From assembly GCA_035945995.1 (NCBI GenBank), contig DASYZR010000143.1, positions 1-64,000 of the forward strand: 64,000 bases of DNA, in the 5' to 3' direction. Positions 14,756 to 24,490 of this stretch are shown one piece after another. Under the pieces are notes generated by a model that saw only the letters and a list, made by a program, of their open reading frames with translations, was not told the DNA's origin and searched no databases. Position 1 is the first letter of the stretch; the number at the start of each line of letters is the position of its first letter. The position numbers and the translations under genes were made by a program. Source of the stretch: a bacterium (GTDB lineage Bacteria; Sysuimicrobiota; Sysuimicrobiia; Sysuimicrobiales; Segetimicrobiaceae).

Positions 14756-16171
14756 ATGGCCAGTATGCGAAAGGTTCGGCGAGGACTTCGTCAATCCACC
14801 GCGTCGGACGCGCCTCGCTCCGACGGCCACGCTCCGCGTGTGTCTCGGCGGGCACTGCTCCGGGCGGCAGGCGCCGGCGCGCTGGGGCTCGGCGCGCTCG
14901 GCACCGCCCCGGGCCTGCTGCGCTGGGGCGGCGCCGCACCCGCGACGCTCAAGGGCACCTCGCTCACGACGCTGCAGGCGACGTATTTCATCCCGGCCGC
15001 CCAGGATCTCTTCAAGAAGCAGGTGCAGGAGTGGGGCCAGGCCAACGGCGTCAACGCCAACGCGGATTTCCTCAACTGGCCCGATCTGCAGCCGAAAATC
15101 TCCGCCGCGATTCAAGCGGGCGGGTACGACATCGTCGAGCTGTGGCCGGGCTGGAACTATCTCTACGCGGACAATCTCGTCGATCTCACGGACATGACGG
15201 AGGCGTACGCAAAACGGGACGGCGGCCTCGAGGCGTTCGCGGCCACCGACGCCAAGGTGGGGTCCCGGTACTTGGGGATCCCTCACGGACAATCGAACGA
15301 CGCCCTCAACTATCGCATCAGCTGGCTCAGGGAGGCCGGGGCGAACGTCCCGGATGCCGCGGTCCAGGCCAGGACCGGGAAGATTCTTGACCTGACGTGG
15401 GATCAGTTCTTCGCCCTCGGCAAGAAGCTCAAGGCGAGCGGCCATCCGCTCGGGCAGGCCTTTGGCCACAGTCAGGGCGACCCGCCGAGCTGGGCGTACC
15501 CATACATGTGGAGCCACGGGGCGATGGAGGTGGAGCGGGACGGCAAGACGGTCGCCTTCAACAAGCCGATCTTCGTGGACGCGATGAAGAAGCTTGTGTC
15601 GGCGTGGAAGGAGTCGTTCGACGAGACGGGTCTGTCCTGGGACGACTCCAGCAACAACAAGGCGTTCCTCGCAGGACAGATCGCGGCGACGCTCAACGGC
15701 TCGAGCATCTACGCGGCCGCGCTCAAGGACTACCCCGACATCGCCAAGGATATGAACCATACAATGATCCCGCGTGGCCCCGCCGGCCGGTTCGCCCTGC
15801 TCGGCACGCGGACGCTCGCCATTCTCAAGAATTCGAAGAACATCGCCGGCGCGAAAGAGTTTCTCGCCTGGTGGTTCCAGGACAAGCAGTACGGCGACTG
15901 GCTCCACATTCAGGCCGGCTACAATCTGCCGGCGATGAAGAAATGGGCGAAGGATCCGATGTGGGGCAAGGACCCGGTGATGTACGCGTTCAGCAAGGAG
16001 GCCAGTGTCGGCCGCGACCAGGGGTGGGCGGGGCCGCCGAACTCCAAGTCCGGCTTGGCGTTCTCGAAGTACATCATCGTGGACACCTACGCCAAGGCGA
16101 TCCAGTCGGGCGACGCCGCCGGCGCGATCAAGTGGGGGGCCGACCAGCTGGGGGCGATCTACGGGCGGTAG
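14756..16171 (+). CDS. Sugar-type ABC substrate-binding protein (471 aa)
   Basis: The N-terminus has a twin-arginine signal, 'VSRRALLRAAGAGALGLGALG', around residues 29-49. The mature region resembles family 1 (carbohydrate) solute-binding proteins: 'GYDIVELWPGWNYLYADNLVDL', split here as 'GYDIVELWPG' and 'NLVDLTDM', then 'AFLAGQIAATLNGSS' and 'GAKEFLAWWFQ'. ATG 14756 follows an AGGGGGGG ribosome site at normal spacing. Two MalF/MalG-type permease genes follow immediately. No ATPase gene is in the cluster, so an MsmX-like shared ATPase elsewhere is likely. The ligand is unknown. Confidence 0.88.
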   Translation: MASMRKVRRGLRQSTASDAPRSDGHAPRVSRRALLRAAGAGALGLGALGTAPGLLRWGGAAPATLKGTSLTTLQATYFIPAAQDLFKKQVQEWGQANGVNANADFLNWPDLQPKISAAIQAGGYDIVELWPGWNYLYADNLVDLTDMTEAYAKRDGGLEAFAATDAKVGSRYLGIPHGQSNDALNYRISWLREAGANVPDAAVQARTGKILDLTWDQFFALGKKLKASGHPLGQAFGHSQGDPPSWAYPYMWSHGAMEVERDGKTVAFNKPIFVDAMKKLVSAWKESFDETGLSWDDSSNNKAFLAGQIAATLNGSSIYAAALKDYPDIAKDMNHTMIPRGPAGRFALLGTRTLAILKNSKNIAGAKEFLAWWFQDKQYGDWLHIQAGYNLPAMKKWAKDPMWGKDPVMYAFSKEASVGRDQGWAGPPNSKSGLAFSKYIIVDTYAKAIQSGDAAGAIKWGADQLGAIYGR

Positions 16172-16179
16172 TAACCGGG

Positions 16180-17103
16180 GTGCCCACGACGGTTGCACAA
16201 CCGCACGTGCCGGCGGCGCGTCACACGCATTCGCTCTTGGAAAACGAGCGGAGCCTCGGGCTCCTCCTCATGCTGCCCGGAGCGCTGCTGCTGGTCGTCT
16301 TCATGGCCTACCCGTTCTTTCTCGGGTTGTGGCTCTCGGTGACGGACAGCACGATCGGACACGCCGGCCGGTTCGTCGCGTTCCGCAACTTCACCGACCT
16401 GCTCGGCGACAGCATCTTTCGGCAGACGGCGCGGAACACGTTCATCTACGCCTTGGTCACCGTCCCGTTCAAACTCCTGCTGGGCCTGGGCCTCGCGCTG
16501 GTGCTGAACGCCCCCATCCCGTTTCGCAACGCGGTGCGGGCCGGCGTCCTCATGCCGTTCATCGTGCCGACGGCGTTGAGCAGCCTGGGGTGGCTCATGA
16601 TCTTCGACCCAATCTTCAGCCCCATCTCCTGGCTGCTCCGGCACTGGGGGCTCATCGCCCGCAACATCAATTTCCTCGGCGGCCCCGTGCTGGCCATCGT
16701 GTCCGTGATGATCGCCAACATCTGGCGGGGCACGCCGTTCTTTGGGGTGACCATTCTCGCGGGCCTGCAGGCCGTGCCGGCGGAACTCCACGATGCGGCC
16801 GCGATCGACGGCGCCGGCGCCTGGCACCGGTTCCGCAACGTCACGCTGCCGATCATCACCGGCGTCATGCTGATCAGCACGCTCTTCTCGATCATCATGA
16901 CGTTCGCCGACTTCCAGCTCATCTACATCCTCACGAAGGGCGGCCCGGCAAACGAAACCCACATCTTCGGCACGTATGCCTACCAGATCGGCCTGAGCGC
17001 GACGGAGATCGGGCAGGGCGCCGCGATCGCGCTGTACATGTTCCCGCTCCTTGCGGTCCTCGCGGTGCTGCTGCTGCGGTACCTGCGGCGGGACGTGGCG
17101 TGA
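16180..17103 (+). CDS. Sugar ABC permease, UgpA/MalF type (307 aa)
   Basis: This is an inner-membrane protein with about six transmembrane segments, beginning '[20 protein letters not shown]'. The EAA coupling loop reads '[20 protein letters not shown]', matching the EAAxxDGA motif of carbohydrate permeases. The start is GTG 16180, 8 bp after the binding-protein stop, with GGGG just before it. The stop overlaps the ATG of the second permease (TGATG). Confidence 0.9.
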   Translation: MPTTVAQPHVPAARHTHSLLENERSLGLLLMLPGALLLVVFMAYPFFLGLWLSVTDSTIGHAGRFVAFRNFTDLLGDSIFRQTARNTFIYALVTVPFKLLLGLGLALVLNAPIPFRNAVRAGVLMPFIVPTALSSLGWLMIFDPIFSPISWLLRHWGLIARNINFLGGPVLAIVSVMIANIWRGTPFFGVTILAGLQAVPAELHDAAAIDGAGAWHRFRNVTLPIITGVMLISTLFSIIMTFADFQLIYILTKGGPANETHIFGTYAYQIGLSATEIGQGAAIALYMFPLLAVLAVLLLRYLRRDVA

Positions 17104-17948
17104 TGGTCGGCAGCCGGAGCGCGGTGCGGCAGATCTTCGCGGTGTACCTGCCGCTCGCCGCCTTTCTCGTCTTCCTCCTGGCGCCGTTCTACTGGATGGC
17201 GATCGTCTCGCTCAAGCCGCCGGCCGACCTGTTCAATCTGCGGTTCAACCCGCTGTGGGCGCGGCACTTCACGCTCAACAACTACGTGTACCTCTTTCGC
17301 GACACCGCCTTTGCGACGTGGGCCAAGAACACGCTGATCATCTCGACGGCGGCGACCATCCTGTCGCTCGTCTGCAGCGTCCTGATCGGGTACGCGCTGG
17401 CGCGCCTGCGGTTTCCGGGCAGCGGTGTGATGGGGATGTCGATCTTCCTGGCCTACCTCGTGCCGCCGACGCTGTTGTTCCTGCCGCTCGCCCAGGTCGT
17501 CGGCTGGCTGCGCCTGTACAACACCTATTGGGCGCTCATCCTCACGTACCCGACGTTTCTCATTCCGTTCGGCTCCTGGCTGCTGATGGGCTACTTCCGG
17601 ACCATCCCGCGAGAGATCGAGGAATGCGCGCAGATCGACGGCAGCACCCGCGTGGGCACACTCCTCAGGATCGTGCTGCCGCTCTCGCTGCCGGGCGTGC
17701 TCTCGGCCGCGATCTTCTCGTTCACGCTCTCGTGGAACGAGTTCCTCTACGCCCTCATCTTCATGTCGTCGGGACCGCTGAAGACGATTCCCGTCGGCAC
17801 CGTCAGCGACCTCATCCGGGCCGACGTGCTGTTTTGGGGTCCGCTGATGGCCTCGGCGGTGCTCGGGTCCGTCCCGATCGCCCTCATCTACACGTTTTTC
17901 GTGGAGCATTACGTCTCCGGCCTCACCGCGGGCGCGGTGAAAGGCTAG
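17103..17948 (+). CDS. Sugar ABC permease, UgpE/MalG type (281 aa)
   Basis: This is the second membrane subunit. '[20 protein letters not shown]' is the first transmembrane segment, and '[20 protein letters not shown]' is the EAA-type loop. '[17 protein letters not shown]' is the conserved C-terminal segment of MalG-like proteins. It forms a heterodimer with the preceding permease. No ATPase gene follows; the next gene is an unrelated secreted enzyme 122 bp away. Confidence 0.9.
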   Translation: MVGSRSAVRQIFAVYLPLAAFLVFLLAPFYWMAIVSLKPPADLFNLRFNPLWARHFTLNNYVYLFRDTAFATWAKNTLIISTAATILSLVCSVLIGYALARLRFPGSGVMGMSIFLAYLVPPTLLFLPLAQVVGWLRLYNTYWALILTYPTFLIPFGSWLLMGYFRTIPREIEECAQIDGSTRVGTLLRIVLPLSLPGVLSAAIFSFTLSWNEFLYALIFMSSGPLKTIPVGTVSDLIRADVLFWGPLMASAVLGSVPIALIYTFFVEHYVSGLTAGAVKG

Positions 17949-18070
17949 CAGCCGCGGCGCCCGCCGGGAACTCCTCACCCGGCCCCGGCGCTCTCTGCTC
18001 TCGACAGCGGGCGCGGAGGCTTCCTCATCCGTGCGATCCGGCCGCGCACGCCCGCACACGGAGGGGGTCC

Positions 18071-19537
18071 ATGCGGATCAACGCCCAACAACTCCACCCG
18101 GCCACCAGGCACCGCCGTCCGCGGATCGTCTGCCGGTTCCGCCGGGCGGTCCTCGCCGTTCTCGGAACGGCGCTGAGCGCGCTGCTGCCGTGGGGACTGC
18201 CGGCCGGCTGGCTCCAGGAGACGCCCGCCGCGGATCTCGGCGGCATCCACAAGATCCAACACGTCGTCGTCATCATGCAGGAGAACCGCTCGTTCGACGC
18301 TTACTTCGGCACCTACCCCGGCGCGGACGGCATTCCGATGCGGCAGGGGGTGTGCGTGCCCGATCCGCGGGCCGGCGGGTGCGCGAAGCCGTTTCACGAT
18401 TCGCGCGACCTCAACCGCGGCGGCCCGCATGGCGCGGCCAATGCCGCGGCGGACATCGACGGCGGTAAGATGGACGGGTTCATCGCCCAGGCGGTCCGGA
18501 CCGGGCGGTGCCGCAATGTCTTCGATCCGACCTGCGCCGGCAGCGCCGCCGCGCCGGATGTGATGGGCTACCACGATGCGCGGGAGATCCCGAACTACTG
18601 GACCTACGCGCGCGAGTTCGTGTTACAAGATCGCATGTTCGAGCCCAACGCCTCGTGGAGCCTGCCCGAGCATCTGTTCATGGTCTCGGAGTGGTCGGCG
18701 CGGTGCGCGACCGGCGATCCGATGAGCTGCGTGAACGAGCTCCAGAGTCCCGACCGGCTTGGAGGCCGGCGCAGTCCCGGCACGCGCGCGCCCAACTACG
18801 CGTGGACGGACCTGACGTACCTCCTGCACAAGGCCGGCATCAGGTGGGCGTACTACGTCGCCGAGGGCACTCAGCCGGACTGCGACAACGACGCGGCCAG
18901 TTGTCCCCCCAAGCCGCAGCGCGCCGGGACGCCCGAGATCTGGAATCCGCTGCCGTGGTTTGCGACGGTGCGGAACGACGGCGAGCTGCGGAACATTCAG
19001 ACCGTCCCGCACTTCTTCGAGGCCGCGCGCGGCGGAACGCTGCCCGCCGTGTCCTGGGTCGTGCCGAACGGCCGCACGAGCGAACACCCGCCGGCCCTCG
19101 TCAGCGCGGGCCAGACGTACGTCACGAGTCTGATCAACGCGGTCATGCAGGGACCGGACTGGAACAGCACCGCGATCTTCCTGGCCTGGGATGATTGGGG
19201 CGGCTTCTACGACCACGTCGCACCGCCGACGATCGATGAGAACGGCTACGGTCTCCGCGTGCCGGGGCTGGTGATCAGCACCTACGCCCGCCGCGGCTAC
19301 ATCGACCACCAGGTGTTGAGCTTCGACGCCTACGTGAAATTCATCGAGGACGATTTTCTCGGCGGCCGGCGCATCGATCCGCGGACCGACGGCCGGCCCG
19401 ACCGCCGTCCGACCGTCCGCGAAGACGCCCCGCAACTCGGGAACCTCGCGGCGGACTTCGACTTCACGCGGCCGCCGCGCCCGCCGCTGGTGCTCCCGCT
19501 CAAGCCGTCGCCCGGATCGGCCTCGGCCGGCCCGTAG
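18071..19537 (+). CDS. Secreted phosphoesterase, phospholipase C/AcpA type (488 aa)
   Basis: After a basic start and a hydrophobic segment ('[18 protein letters not shown]', residues ~28-45) comes '[19 protein letters not shown]', broken here as '[13 protein letters not shown]' with 'YFGTYPG', the signature of the bacterial phospholipase C/phosphoesterase family. 'FMVSEWSA' and the C-terminal '[17 protein letters not shown]' carry the metal-binding Asp and His residues. The enzyme hydrolyses phosphodiesters or phosphomonoesters outside the membrane. ATG 18071 follows GAGGGGG. The family is often Tat-exported, but the arginines here ('[15 protein letters not shown]') are not a perfect Tat motif. 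It stands as a single gene. Confidence 0.87.
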   Translation: MRINAQQLHPATRHRRPRIVCRFRRAVLAVLGTALSALLPWGLPAGWLQETPAADLGGIHKIQHVVVIMQENRSFDAYFGTYPGADGIPMRQGVCVPDPRAGGCAKPFHDSRDLNRGGPHGAANAAADIDGGKMDGFIAQAVRTGRCRNVFDPTCAGSAAAPDVMGYHDAREIPNYWTYAREFVLQDRMFEPNASWSLPEHLFMVSEWSARCATGDPMSCVNELQSPDRLGGRRSPGTRAPNYAWTDLTYLLHKAGIRWAYYVAEGTQPDCDNDAASCPPKPQRAGTPEIWNPLPWFATVRNDGELRNIQTVPHFFEAARGGTLPAVSWVVPNGRTSEHPPALVSAGQTYVTSLINAVMQGPDWNSTAIFLAWDDWGGFYDHVAPPTIDENGYGLRVPGLVISTYARRGYIDHQVLSFDAYVKFIEDDFLGGRRIDPRTDGRPDRRPTVREDAPQLGNLAADFDFTRPPRPPLVLPLKPSPGSASAGP

Positions 19538-19635
19538 CGCGCGTTTCCGGCCCGACGCCGCGGGCAAGCGGGCCGCGGCAACGCCCGACGCTGCGGGCCA
19601 AGGGGAAGGGGCGGCCGGACCGAAATAGCGGGAGC

Positions 19636-20427
19636 ATGGCGGAAGAACGTCGTTGGGCCTTGATCCTCGGCGCGAGCAGCGGCTTCGGCGAGGCGACGAG
19701 CCTCGAGCTCGCCGCGGCCGGCTACGACATCATCGGCGTCCACCTGGACCGCAAGGGCACGATGCCGCACGTCGAGGACGTGATCGGCGGGATCCGCGCC
19801 GCGGGGCGCGCGGCCGTGTTCTTCAACGTGAACGCCGCGGACCCCGAGCGCCGCGTCGAAGTGCTCGCGCGCGCCCGCGAGGAGGCGGGCACGGGCGGCG
19901 CGGTCGGGGTGCTGCTCCACTCGCTCGCGTTTGGCAACCTGCGCCCGTACATCGCCGAGACGGCCGCGGACGCGATCACCCCGGCGCAGATGGACATGAC
20001 CCTCTCGGTGATGGCGCACAGCCTCGTCTACTGGACGCAGGACCTCGTGCACTCCGGGCTGATGCGGCGGGGCGGCAAGATCTTCGCGATGACCAGCGCC
20101 GGCGGGACACGCGTGCTGCCGAACTACGGGGCGGTCTCGGCCGCCAAAGCAGCGCTCGAGTCCCACATCCGCCAGTTGGCGATGGAACTGGCGCCCCGCG
20201 ACATCACCATCAATGCGATCCGCGCCGGCGTCACGGATACGCCGGCGCTCCGCAAGATCCCCGGCAACGAGGCGATCGTCGAACAGGCGCTCCGGCGCAA
20301 CCCCTCGGGCCGCCTCACCACGACGCGGGACGTCGCCCGGGCGATCGCCGCGCTGTGCGGACCGGGCACGGAATGGATGACGGGCAACGTGATCGGCGTG
20401 GACGGGGGCGAGGACGTAATCGGTTAG
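19636..20427 (+). CDS. SDR protein, enoyl-ACP reductase-like (263 aa)
   Basis: The Rossmann start 'WALILGASSGFGEATSLELA' is followed by 'GGAVGVLLHSLAFG', where a Ser-Leu-Ala-Phe string replaces the usual NNAG and resembles FabI/FabL enzymes. The active site reads 'NYGAVSAAKAAL', a Tyr-X6-Lys spacing, which is the hallmark of enoyl-ACP reductases rather than the YxxxK of ordinary SDRs. It ends 'GNVIGVDGGEDVIG'. It may therefore reduce enoyl-ACP or enoyl-CoA. It is a single gene, with ribosome site GCGGGAG before the ATG. FabL-like function is probable but not proven. Confidence 0.75.
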   Translation: MAEERRWALILGASSGFGEATSLELAAAGYDIIGVHLDRKGTMPHVEDVIGGIRAAGRAAVFFNVNAADPERRVEVLARAREEAGTGGAVGVLLHSLAFGNLRPYIAETAADAITPAQMDMTLSVMAHSLVYWTQDLVHSGLMRRGGKIFAMTSAGGTRVLPNYGAVSAAKAALESHIRQLAMELAPRDITINAIRAGVTDTPALRKIPGNEAIVEQALRRNPSGRLTTTRDVARAIAALCGPGTEWMTGNVIGVDGGEDVIG

Positions 20428-20475
20428 TGCTCCTCCAACTTGATTGGTGGGGCATGGTATGGTGGGGAGGATAGT

Positions 20476-21414
20476 CTAGACGAGCCTGTTAAGCAGATAG
20501 CCGAGCATGCCGGTGAGAACCACCACGCTGGCAGCATAGACGACCGCCGTTCGCAATCCCATAACCCGAGCAACAGGGCCAAGCGTGGACAGGTTCGTCC
20601 CCACACCCGCAACCAGCAGGATCATGCCGCTGCCAGCGCCGAGTCCCTTATCAAGCAATGTTCGTACCCACGGCAATGAGGCGAGACTGTCAGTGTAAAA
20701 GGCTCCCGCGACGACAAGAGCTACCAAGATTCCCCACAGGCTCGCTTTCCCAAGATACGTGGTGACAAGTTCTTTTGGCACGGTTGCTTCGATTGCCGCC
20801 CCCAACAGGATACCGGCAATCATCCAGGGGCCAAGCTCCCGCAACAAGTCAAATGCGAACCGTGCTCCAGACTTTGCCTTGTCCCTCGGGTTGGATAAGT
20901 CGAGCAGACGCTGGTCCGCAGAGTCCACCGGGCCGGCATCGCAACACCCCGCTTCGGTGCATCCGCCGGCCTCGGGAAGCGCGGGGGCGGCCGATACCCC
21001 CGACGAACGACCAATAACGGTATCGATGAGCACACCGGCCAAGGACCCAACCACGACCGCGGAAAGAGAGACGATCAATCCGGCACGCCAACCCAGAAAG
21101 ATGACCAGAGCCGTTAGACCATACCAGTTGAACCACGGAACAGCAATCAAAAACGCACAGGCGGGTCCCCGATGGCTCCCCGAACGGTAGAGGGTTAATG
21201 CCGTGGGGATGCCCGAGCAGCAACAGAGGGGCATAAGGAATCCCCATGTGGCTGCCAGCGCGTTCGCGCCGACGATGCTTCCGCCGAGATGGCGGGCGAC
21301 CGCCGCTTTGTTGACAATCGCGTTGAGAATCCCGGCGACGAGGAAACCCAGCACTGCCACTTCGGCAAACTCCCGAAGATAGCCTAACGCTGTATGCATG
21401 AAGATCTGTAGCAT
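20476..21414 (-). CDS. ArsP/DUF318-type permease (312 aa)
   Basis: This is an integral membrane protein with about eight to nine segments. The first half has 'FLMPLCCCSGIPTALTLYRSG', split here as 'PLCCCSGIPTAL', the cysteine-containing motif of the two-part DUF318/ArsP/SO_0444 efflux permeases. A soluble linker holds 'EAGGCTEAGCC', a possible metal-binding Cys cluster. Family members export organoarsenicals, Cu/Zn or related species. Codon use and base composition are visibly less GC-rich than the flanking genes, hinting at recent transfer. No arsR or cation-regulator gene adjoins it. A perfect inverted repeat lies 18 bp before the start codon. Confidence 0.82.
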   Translation of the reverse strand: MLQIFMHTALGYLREFAEVAVLGFLVAGILNAIVNKAAVARHLGGSIVGANALAATWGFLMPLCCCSGIPTALTLYRSGSHRGPACAFLIAVPWFNWYGLTALVIFLGWRAGLIVSLSAVVVGSLAGVLIDTVIGRSSGVSAAPALPEAGGCTEAGCCDAGPVDSADQRLLDLSNPRDKAKSGARFAFDLLRELGPWMIAGILLGAAIEATVPKELVTTYLGKASLWGILVALVVAGAFYTDSLASLPWVRTLLDKGLGAGSGMILLVAGVGTNLSTLGPVARVMGLRTAVVYAASVVVLTGMLGYLLNRLV

Positions 21415-21432
21415 CGTAGCACCGCCCTGGCA

Positions 21433-21471
21433 ACTGGGGACCAGCCGCTAACCGTGGCGCTGGTCCCCAGT
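21433..21471. repeat. Perfect 12-bp inverted repeat upstream of the permease gene
   Basis: ACTGGGGACCAG (21433-21444) is mirrored by CTGGTCCCCAGT (21460-21471) around a 15-nt loop. It lies between the stop of citrate synthase (21530) and the start of the permease (21414), both on the minus strand. It could terminate the citrate synthase transcript or be an operator for the permease. No U-run follows. Confidence 0.6.
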
Positions 21472-21529
21472 CTTCGGAACCGATGGCTTGCTCAACTCAT
21501 CGGCACTCGCGGCCCGCGGGCCGGACCGC

Positions 21530-22672
21530 CTAGCGCTGGTCGATCGGGAGATACACGCGATTGCGTGGGCCGACGTACTCGGCCCGCGGCCGGATGATCC
21601 GGTTGTCGGCCAGCTGCTCGAGCACGTGCGCGGTCCAGCCGCTGATCCGGCTCACCGCAAACACCGGCGTGAACAACTCCAGCGGGATGCCGAGCTCGTA
21701 GTAGGACGACGCCGAGTAGAAGTCCACGTTGGCGTGGATCTTTTTCTCCGACAGCATGAACTGCTCGAGCGTCCGCGACATCTCGAACCACTTCAACTCG
21801 CCCTTGCGCCGGCCCAGCTCTTCGGACATCCGGCGCAGGTGCGTCGCGCGCGGGTCTTCGGTCTTGTAGACCCGATGCCCGAACCCCGGGATCTTCTGCT
21901 TCCCGGCCAGCATCTCGCGGGCGGCCGGGAGGACCTTCGACGGCTCGCCGATCTTCAGCAACAGACGCATCACCGCTTCGTTGGCCCCGCCGTGGAGCGG
22001 CCCCTTGAGCGTGCCGATCGCCGAGGTGATCGCGGAGTGCATGTCGGCGAGCGTCGCCGCCGTCACGCGGGCGGCGAAGGTGCTGGCGTTCAGTTCGTGA
22101 TCCGCGTGGAGAATCAGCGCGATCTCCATCGTCTTGACGCTGGTGTCGTCGGGACGCCGGCCCCAGAGCATGAAGAGAAAATTGGCGGCGTGACTGAGCG
22201 AGGGATCGGGCGGGATGGGATCGTTCCCATCGCGGCACCGCCCGATCGCGGCCACGATCGTCGCGAGTTGCGCGGTCAGCCGCACCGACTTCCGAAGATT
22301 CGCCGCCGGGGAGTCATCGCGCGTCTCGGGATCGTAGACGCCGAGCGCCGACACGGCCGTGCGCAGGGCGTCCATCGGCAGCACGGCGCGGGGAAACCCC
22401 CGCAGCATGTTCAAGACGGGGTCGGGCAGTGCGCGCGCCGCGACGAGGTCTCGCTGCAGGGCGCTGAGCTGGTCGCGGGTGGGCAGGTCGCCGTGCCACA
22501 GTAGATACGCGACTTCTTCGAAGCCCGCGTGCGCGGCCAGGTCGTGGATGTCGTACCCTTGGTAGATCAGCCGGCCTTCGATCCCGTCGACGAAGCAAAT
22601 CCGGCTTTCCGCCGCGACGATGCCCTTGAGCCCTTCGGCAACATGGCCGGGCGCCCCGGATGCGGAGTCCAC
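21530..22672 (-). CDS. Citrate synthase / 2-methylcitrate synthase (380 aa)
   Basis: This is a full-length citrate synthase of the short Gram-positive/archaeal type. 'GIEGRLIYQGYDIHDLA' at the start, 'LILHADHELNASTFAARV' with the first catalytic His region, 'GPLHGGANEAVM' with the second His, and 'KKIHANVDFYSAS' with the catalytic Asp are all present. It condenses acetyl-CoA (or propionyl-CoA) with oxaloacetate. No other TCA or methylcitrate genes adjoin it, so the two substrates cannot be told apart. The ATG at 22672 is followed directly by a variable leader, then conserved sequence from residue ~16. Confidence 0.93.
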   Translation of the reverse strand: MDSASGAPGHVAEGLKGIVAAESRICFVDGIEGRLIYQGYDIHDLAAHAGFEEVAYLLWHGDLPTRDQLSALQRDLVAARALPDPVLNMLRGFPRAVLPMDALRTAVSALGVYDPETRDDSPAANLRKSVRLTAQLATIVAAIGRCRDGNDPIPPDPSLSHAANFLFMLWGRRPDDTSVKTMEIALILHADHELNASTFAARVTAATLADMHSAITSAIGTLKGPLHGGANEAVMRLLLKIGEPSKVLPAAREMLAGKQKIPGFGHRVYKTEDPRATHLRRMSEELGRRKGELKWFEMSRTLEQFMLSEKKIHANVDFYSASSYYELGIPLELFTPVFAVSRISGWTAHVLEQLADNRIIRPRAEYVGPRNRVYLPIDQR

Positions 22673-22824
22673 GCCCCCACGGTACCGGCGCGCGCGCGGC
22701 GTGTCAAATGCGCGGGGAGGACTTGCCCGGTGCCGTCAGAGAAGCGACCGTCACTGCTCGGCGTCTGCGGAACGCGCTGCCTGACTCTGTCCCGGATGAA
22801 TCGCAACACATGAGGAGGATGACC

Positions 22825-24438
22825 ATGCCGACTCGAGGCACGCGGCGGAGAACCGTCCGGTGGGCGGCCGGTGGTGCGGCAATCGTTCTGGCTCTGGCCG
22901 GGATCCGGGTGAGCGCGGCGCCCGCGAAAGGCGGGACGCTCGTCGCCGGCCTCGACTCGCAACCCTCCACGCTCGACCCGCACGCGTCGACGGCGGCCAT
23001 CAGTTACCTGATCGCGAGCCTGAACACGACCGAAAGCCTCGTCTACCAGCGGCCGGACGGGGTGATCGTCCCGTGGCTGGCCGCGGCCTACACGACGTCG
23101 CCCGACGGCAGGACGTTCACGTTTGCGCTGCGGAAGGACGTCGCCTTCAGCGACGGCGCGCCGTTCAATGCCGAAGCCGTGAAGTGGAACCTCGACCGGA
23201 TCGTGAGCCCCGGGTTCAAGGCGGGGGGCGCCCTGAACGCGCTGCTCGGGTATACCGGCACGACCGTCGTGAACGAGTACACGGCACGCGTGACGTTCAA
23301 AGAGCCGTACGCCCCGTTCCTGGCCAACGCGGCCGTCGGCGTGCTGGCCATGCTCTCGCCGAAGACCACGCCGGCGCAGGGGGCGGACGTGGCCAAGCGG
23401 CCGATCGGCACCGGGCCGTTCACCGTCTCGGAGTACGTCACCCAGGATCACATCACCCTGGTCCGCAACGCCGCCTACAACCGCCGCGCGCCGTGGAGCG
23501 ACCATCTCGGCGCGCCCTACCTCGACCGGATCGTATGGCGGAACATCCCGGAGAGCGGCAGCCGCAACGTCACGGTGGAGACGGGGGAGACGCAGATGAT
23601 CTACCTGTACTCGTCGCCCGGGTCCGCGCTGGCGCAGCTGCGGGCCAACAAGGCGCTGCGGATCGAGACCCGGCCGTTCCCCGGCTCCTCATACTTCTGG
23701 TGGCTGAACGTCAGGCTCGCACCCACGGACGACGTGCAGGTCCGCCGGGCGCTCAGCTACACCGTCAACCGCGCCGCGATCGTCGGATCGGTCTACAAGG
23801 GCCTCGACGTCATCGGCTGCGGCCTGCTCAGCCAGTCGCTGCTGAACGATCCGGCCGCGTGCAAGTACTACCCCTACAATCCGGCGAAGGCCGCGCAGCT
23901 GCTGAACGAAGCCGGGTGGAAGATGGGGCCGAACAACGTCCGGGTGAAGGGCGGCAGGCCGCTGTCGGTCGTGATCAACTCGCTGACCTACGGCGGCGGC
24001 AACTTCCCGGAAGTCGAGCTGGTCCAGGGCCAGTTTCTGCAGCTCGGGATCGACGCGAGGATCAAGAGCCAGGCCGCCGCGCCCTGGGTCGACGACAACT
24101 ACCGGTGCGCCACGAACATGGGATCGATCTTCCTCCGCACCAACGAACCGGATGCGCTCTACGCGCTGTTCGATTCGGCCACGATCGGCAGCAACTTCAA
24201 CTGGTCCTGCTACTCCAACCGCGACGTGGACGCGCTGCTCGAACAGGGCCGCTCGCAGCTCGATCCCGTGAAGCGGCACGCCCTCTACGTCAGGATCCAG
24301 CACATGCTGCTGGATCAAGCCGTCGCGATTCCGTTGATGGATAAGCTGTCGGTGTGGGCGATTCGGAACGAGGTGAAGAACGTCAAGTACAACTACTCGT
24401 CGTATCCGGCGCTCGGCGACGCCTACATCCAAAAATGA
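22825..24438 (+). CDS. Peptide/nickel-type ABC substrate-binding protein (537 aa)
   Basis: A signal peptide ('AAIVLALAGIRVSAAPAKGG') precedes a family 5 extracellular solute-binding domain. It shows 'LDSQPSTLDPHAST' at the start, 'RKDVAFSDGAPFNAEAVKWNLDR' (split as 'FSDGAPFNAEAVKW'), 'KRPIGTGPFTV' and 'DVQVRRALSYTVNRAAIV'. The family binds oligopeptides, nickel or opines. Three in-frame ATGs lie at 22810, 22819 and 22825; an AGGAGG at 22813-22818 gives the best spacing to 22825. No permease or ATPase genes accompany it, so it works with a transporter encoded elsewhere. Confidence 0.88.
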   Translation: MPTRGTRRRTVRWAAGGAAIVLALAGIRVSAAPAKGGTLVAGLDSQPSTLDPHASTAAISYLIASLNTTESLVYQRPDGVIVPWLAAAYTTSPDGRTFTFALRKDVAFSDGAPFNAEAVKWNLDRIVSPGFKAGGALNALLGYTGTTVVNEYTARVTFKEPYAPFLANAAVGVLAMLSPKTTPAQGADVAKRPIGTGPFTVSEYVTQDHITLVRNAAYNRRAPWSDHLGAPYLDRIVWRNIPESGSRNVTVETGETQMIYLYSSPGSALAQLRANKALRIETRPFPGSSYFWWLNVRLAPTDDVQVRRALSYTVNRAAIVGSVYKGLDVIGCGLLSQSLLNDPAACKYYPYNPAKAAQLLNEAGWKMGPNNVRVKGGRPLSVVINSLTYGGGNFPEVELVQGQFLQLGIDARIKSQAAAPWVDDNYRCATNMGSIFLRTNEPDALYALFDSATIGSNFNWSCYSNRDVDALLEQGRSQLDPVKRHALYVRIQHMLLDQAVAIPLMDKLSVWAIRNEVKNVKYNYSSYPALGDAYIQK

Positions 24439-24490
24439 GCCGGCGCCATCCGGCCATCGACCGGTCCCGGCGCGAGCGGCGGGACCGCGC

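Noticed and set aside
19552-19601. 15-bp near-direct repeat (CCCGACGCCGCGGGC) after the phosphoesterase gene
   Set aside because: It is short, GC-rich and imperfect; it could arise by chance, and no feature is linked to it.
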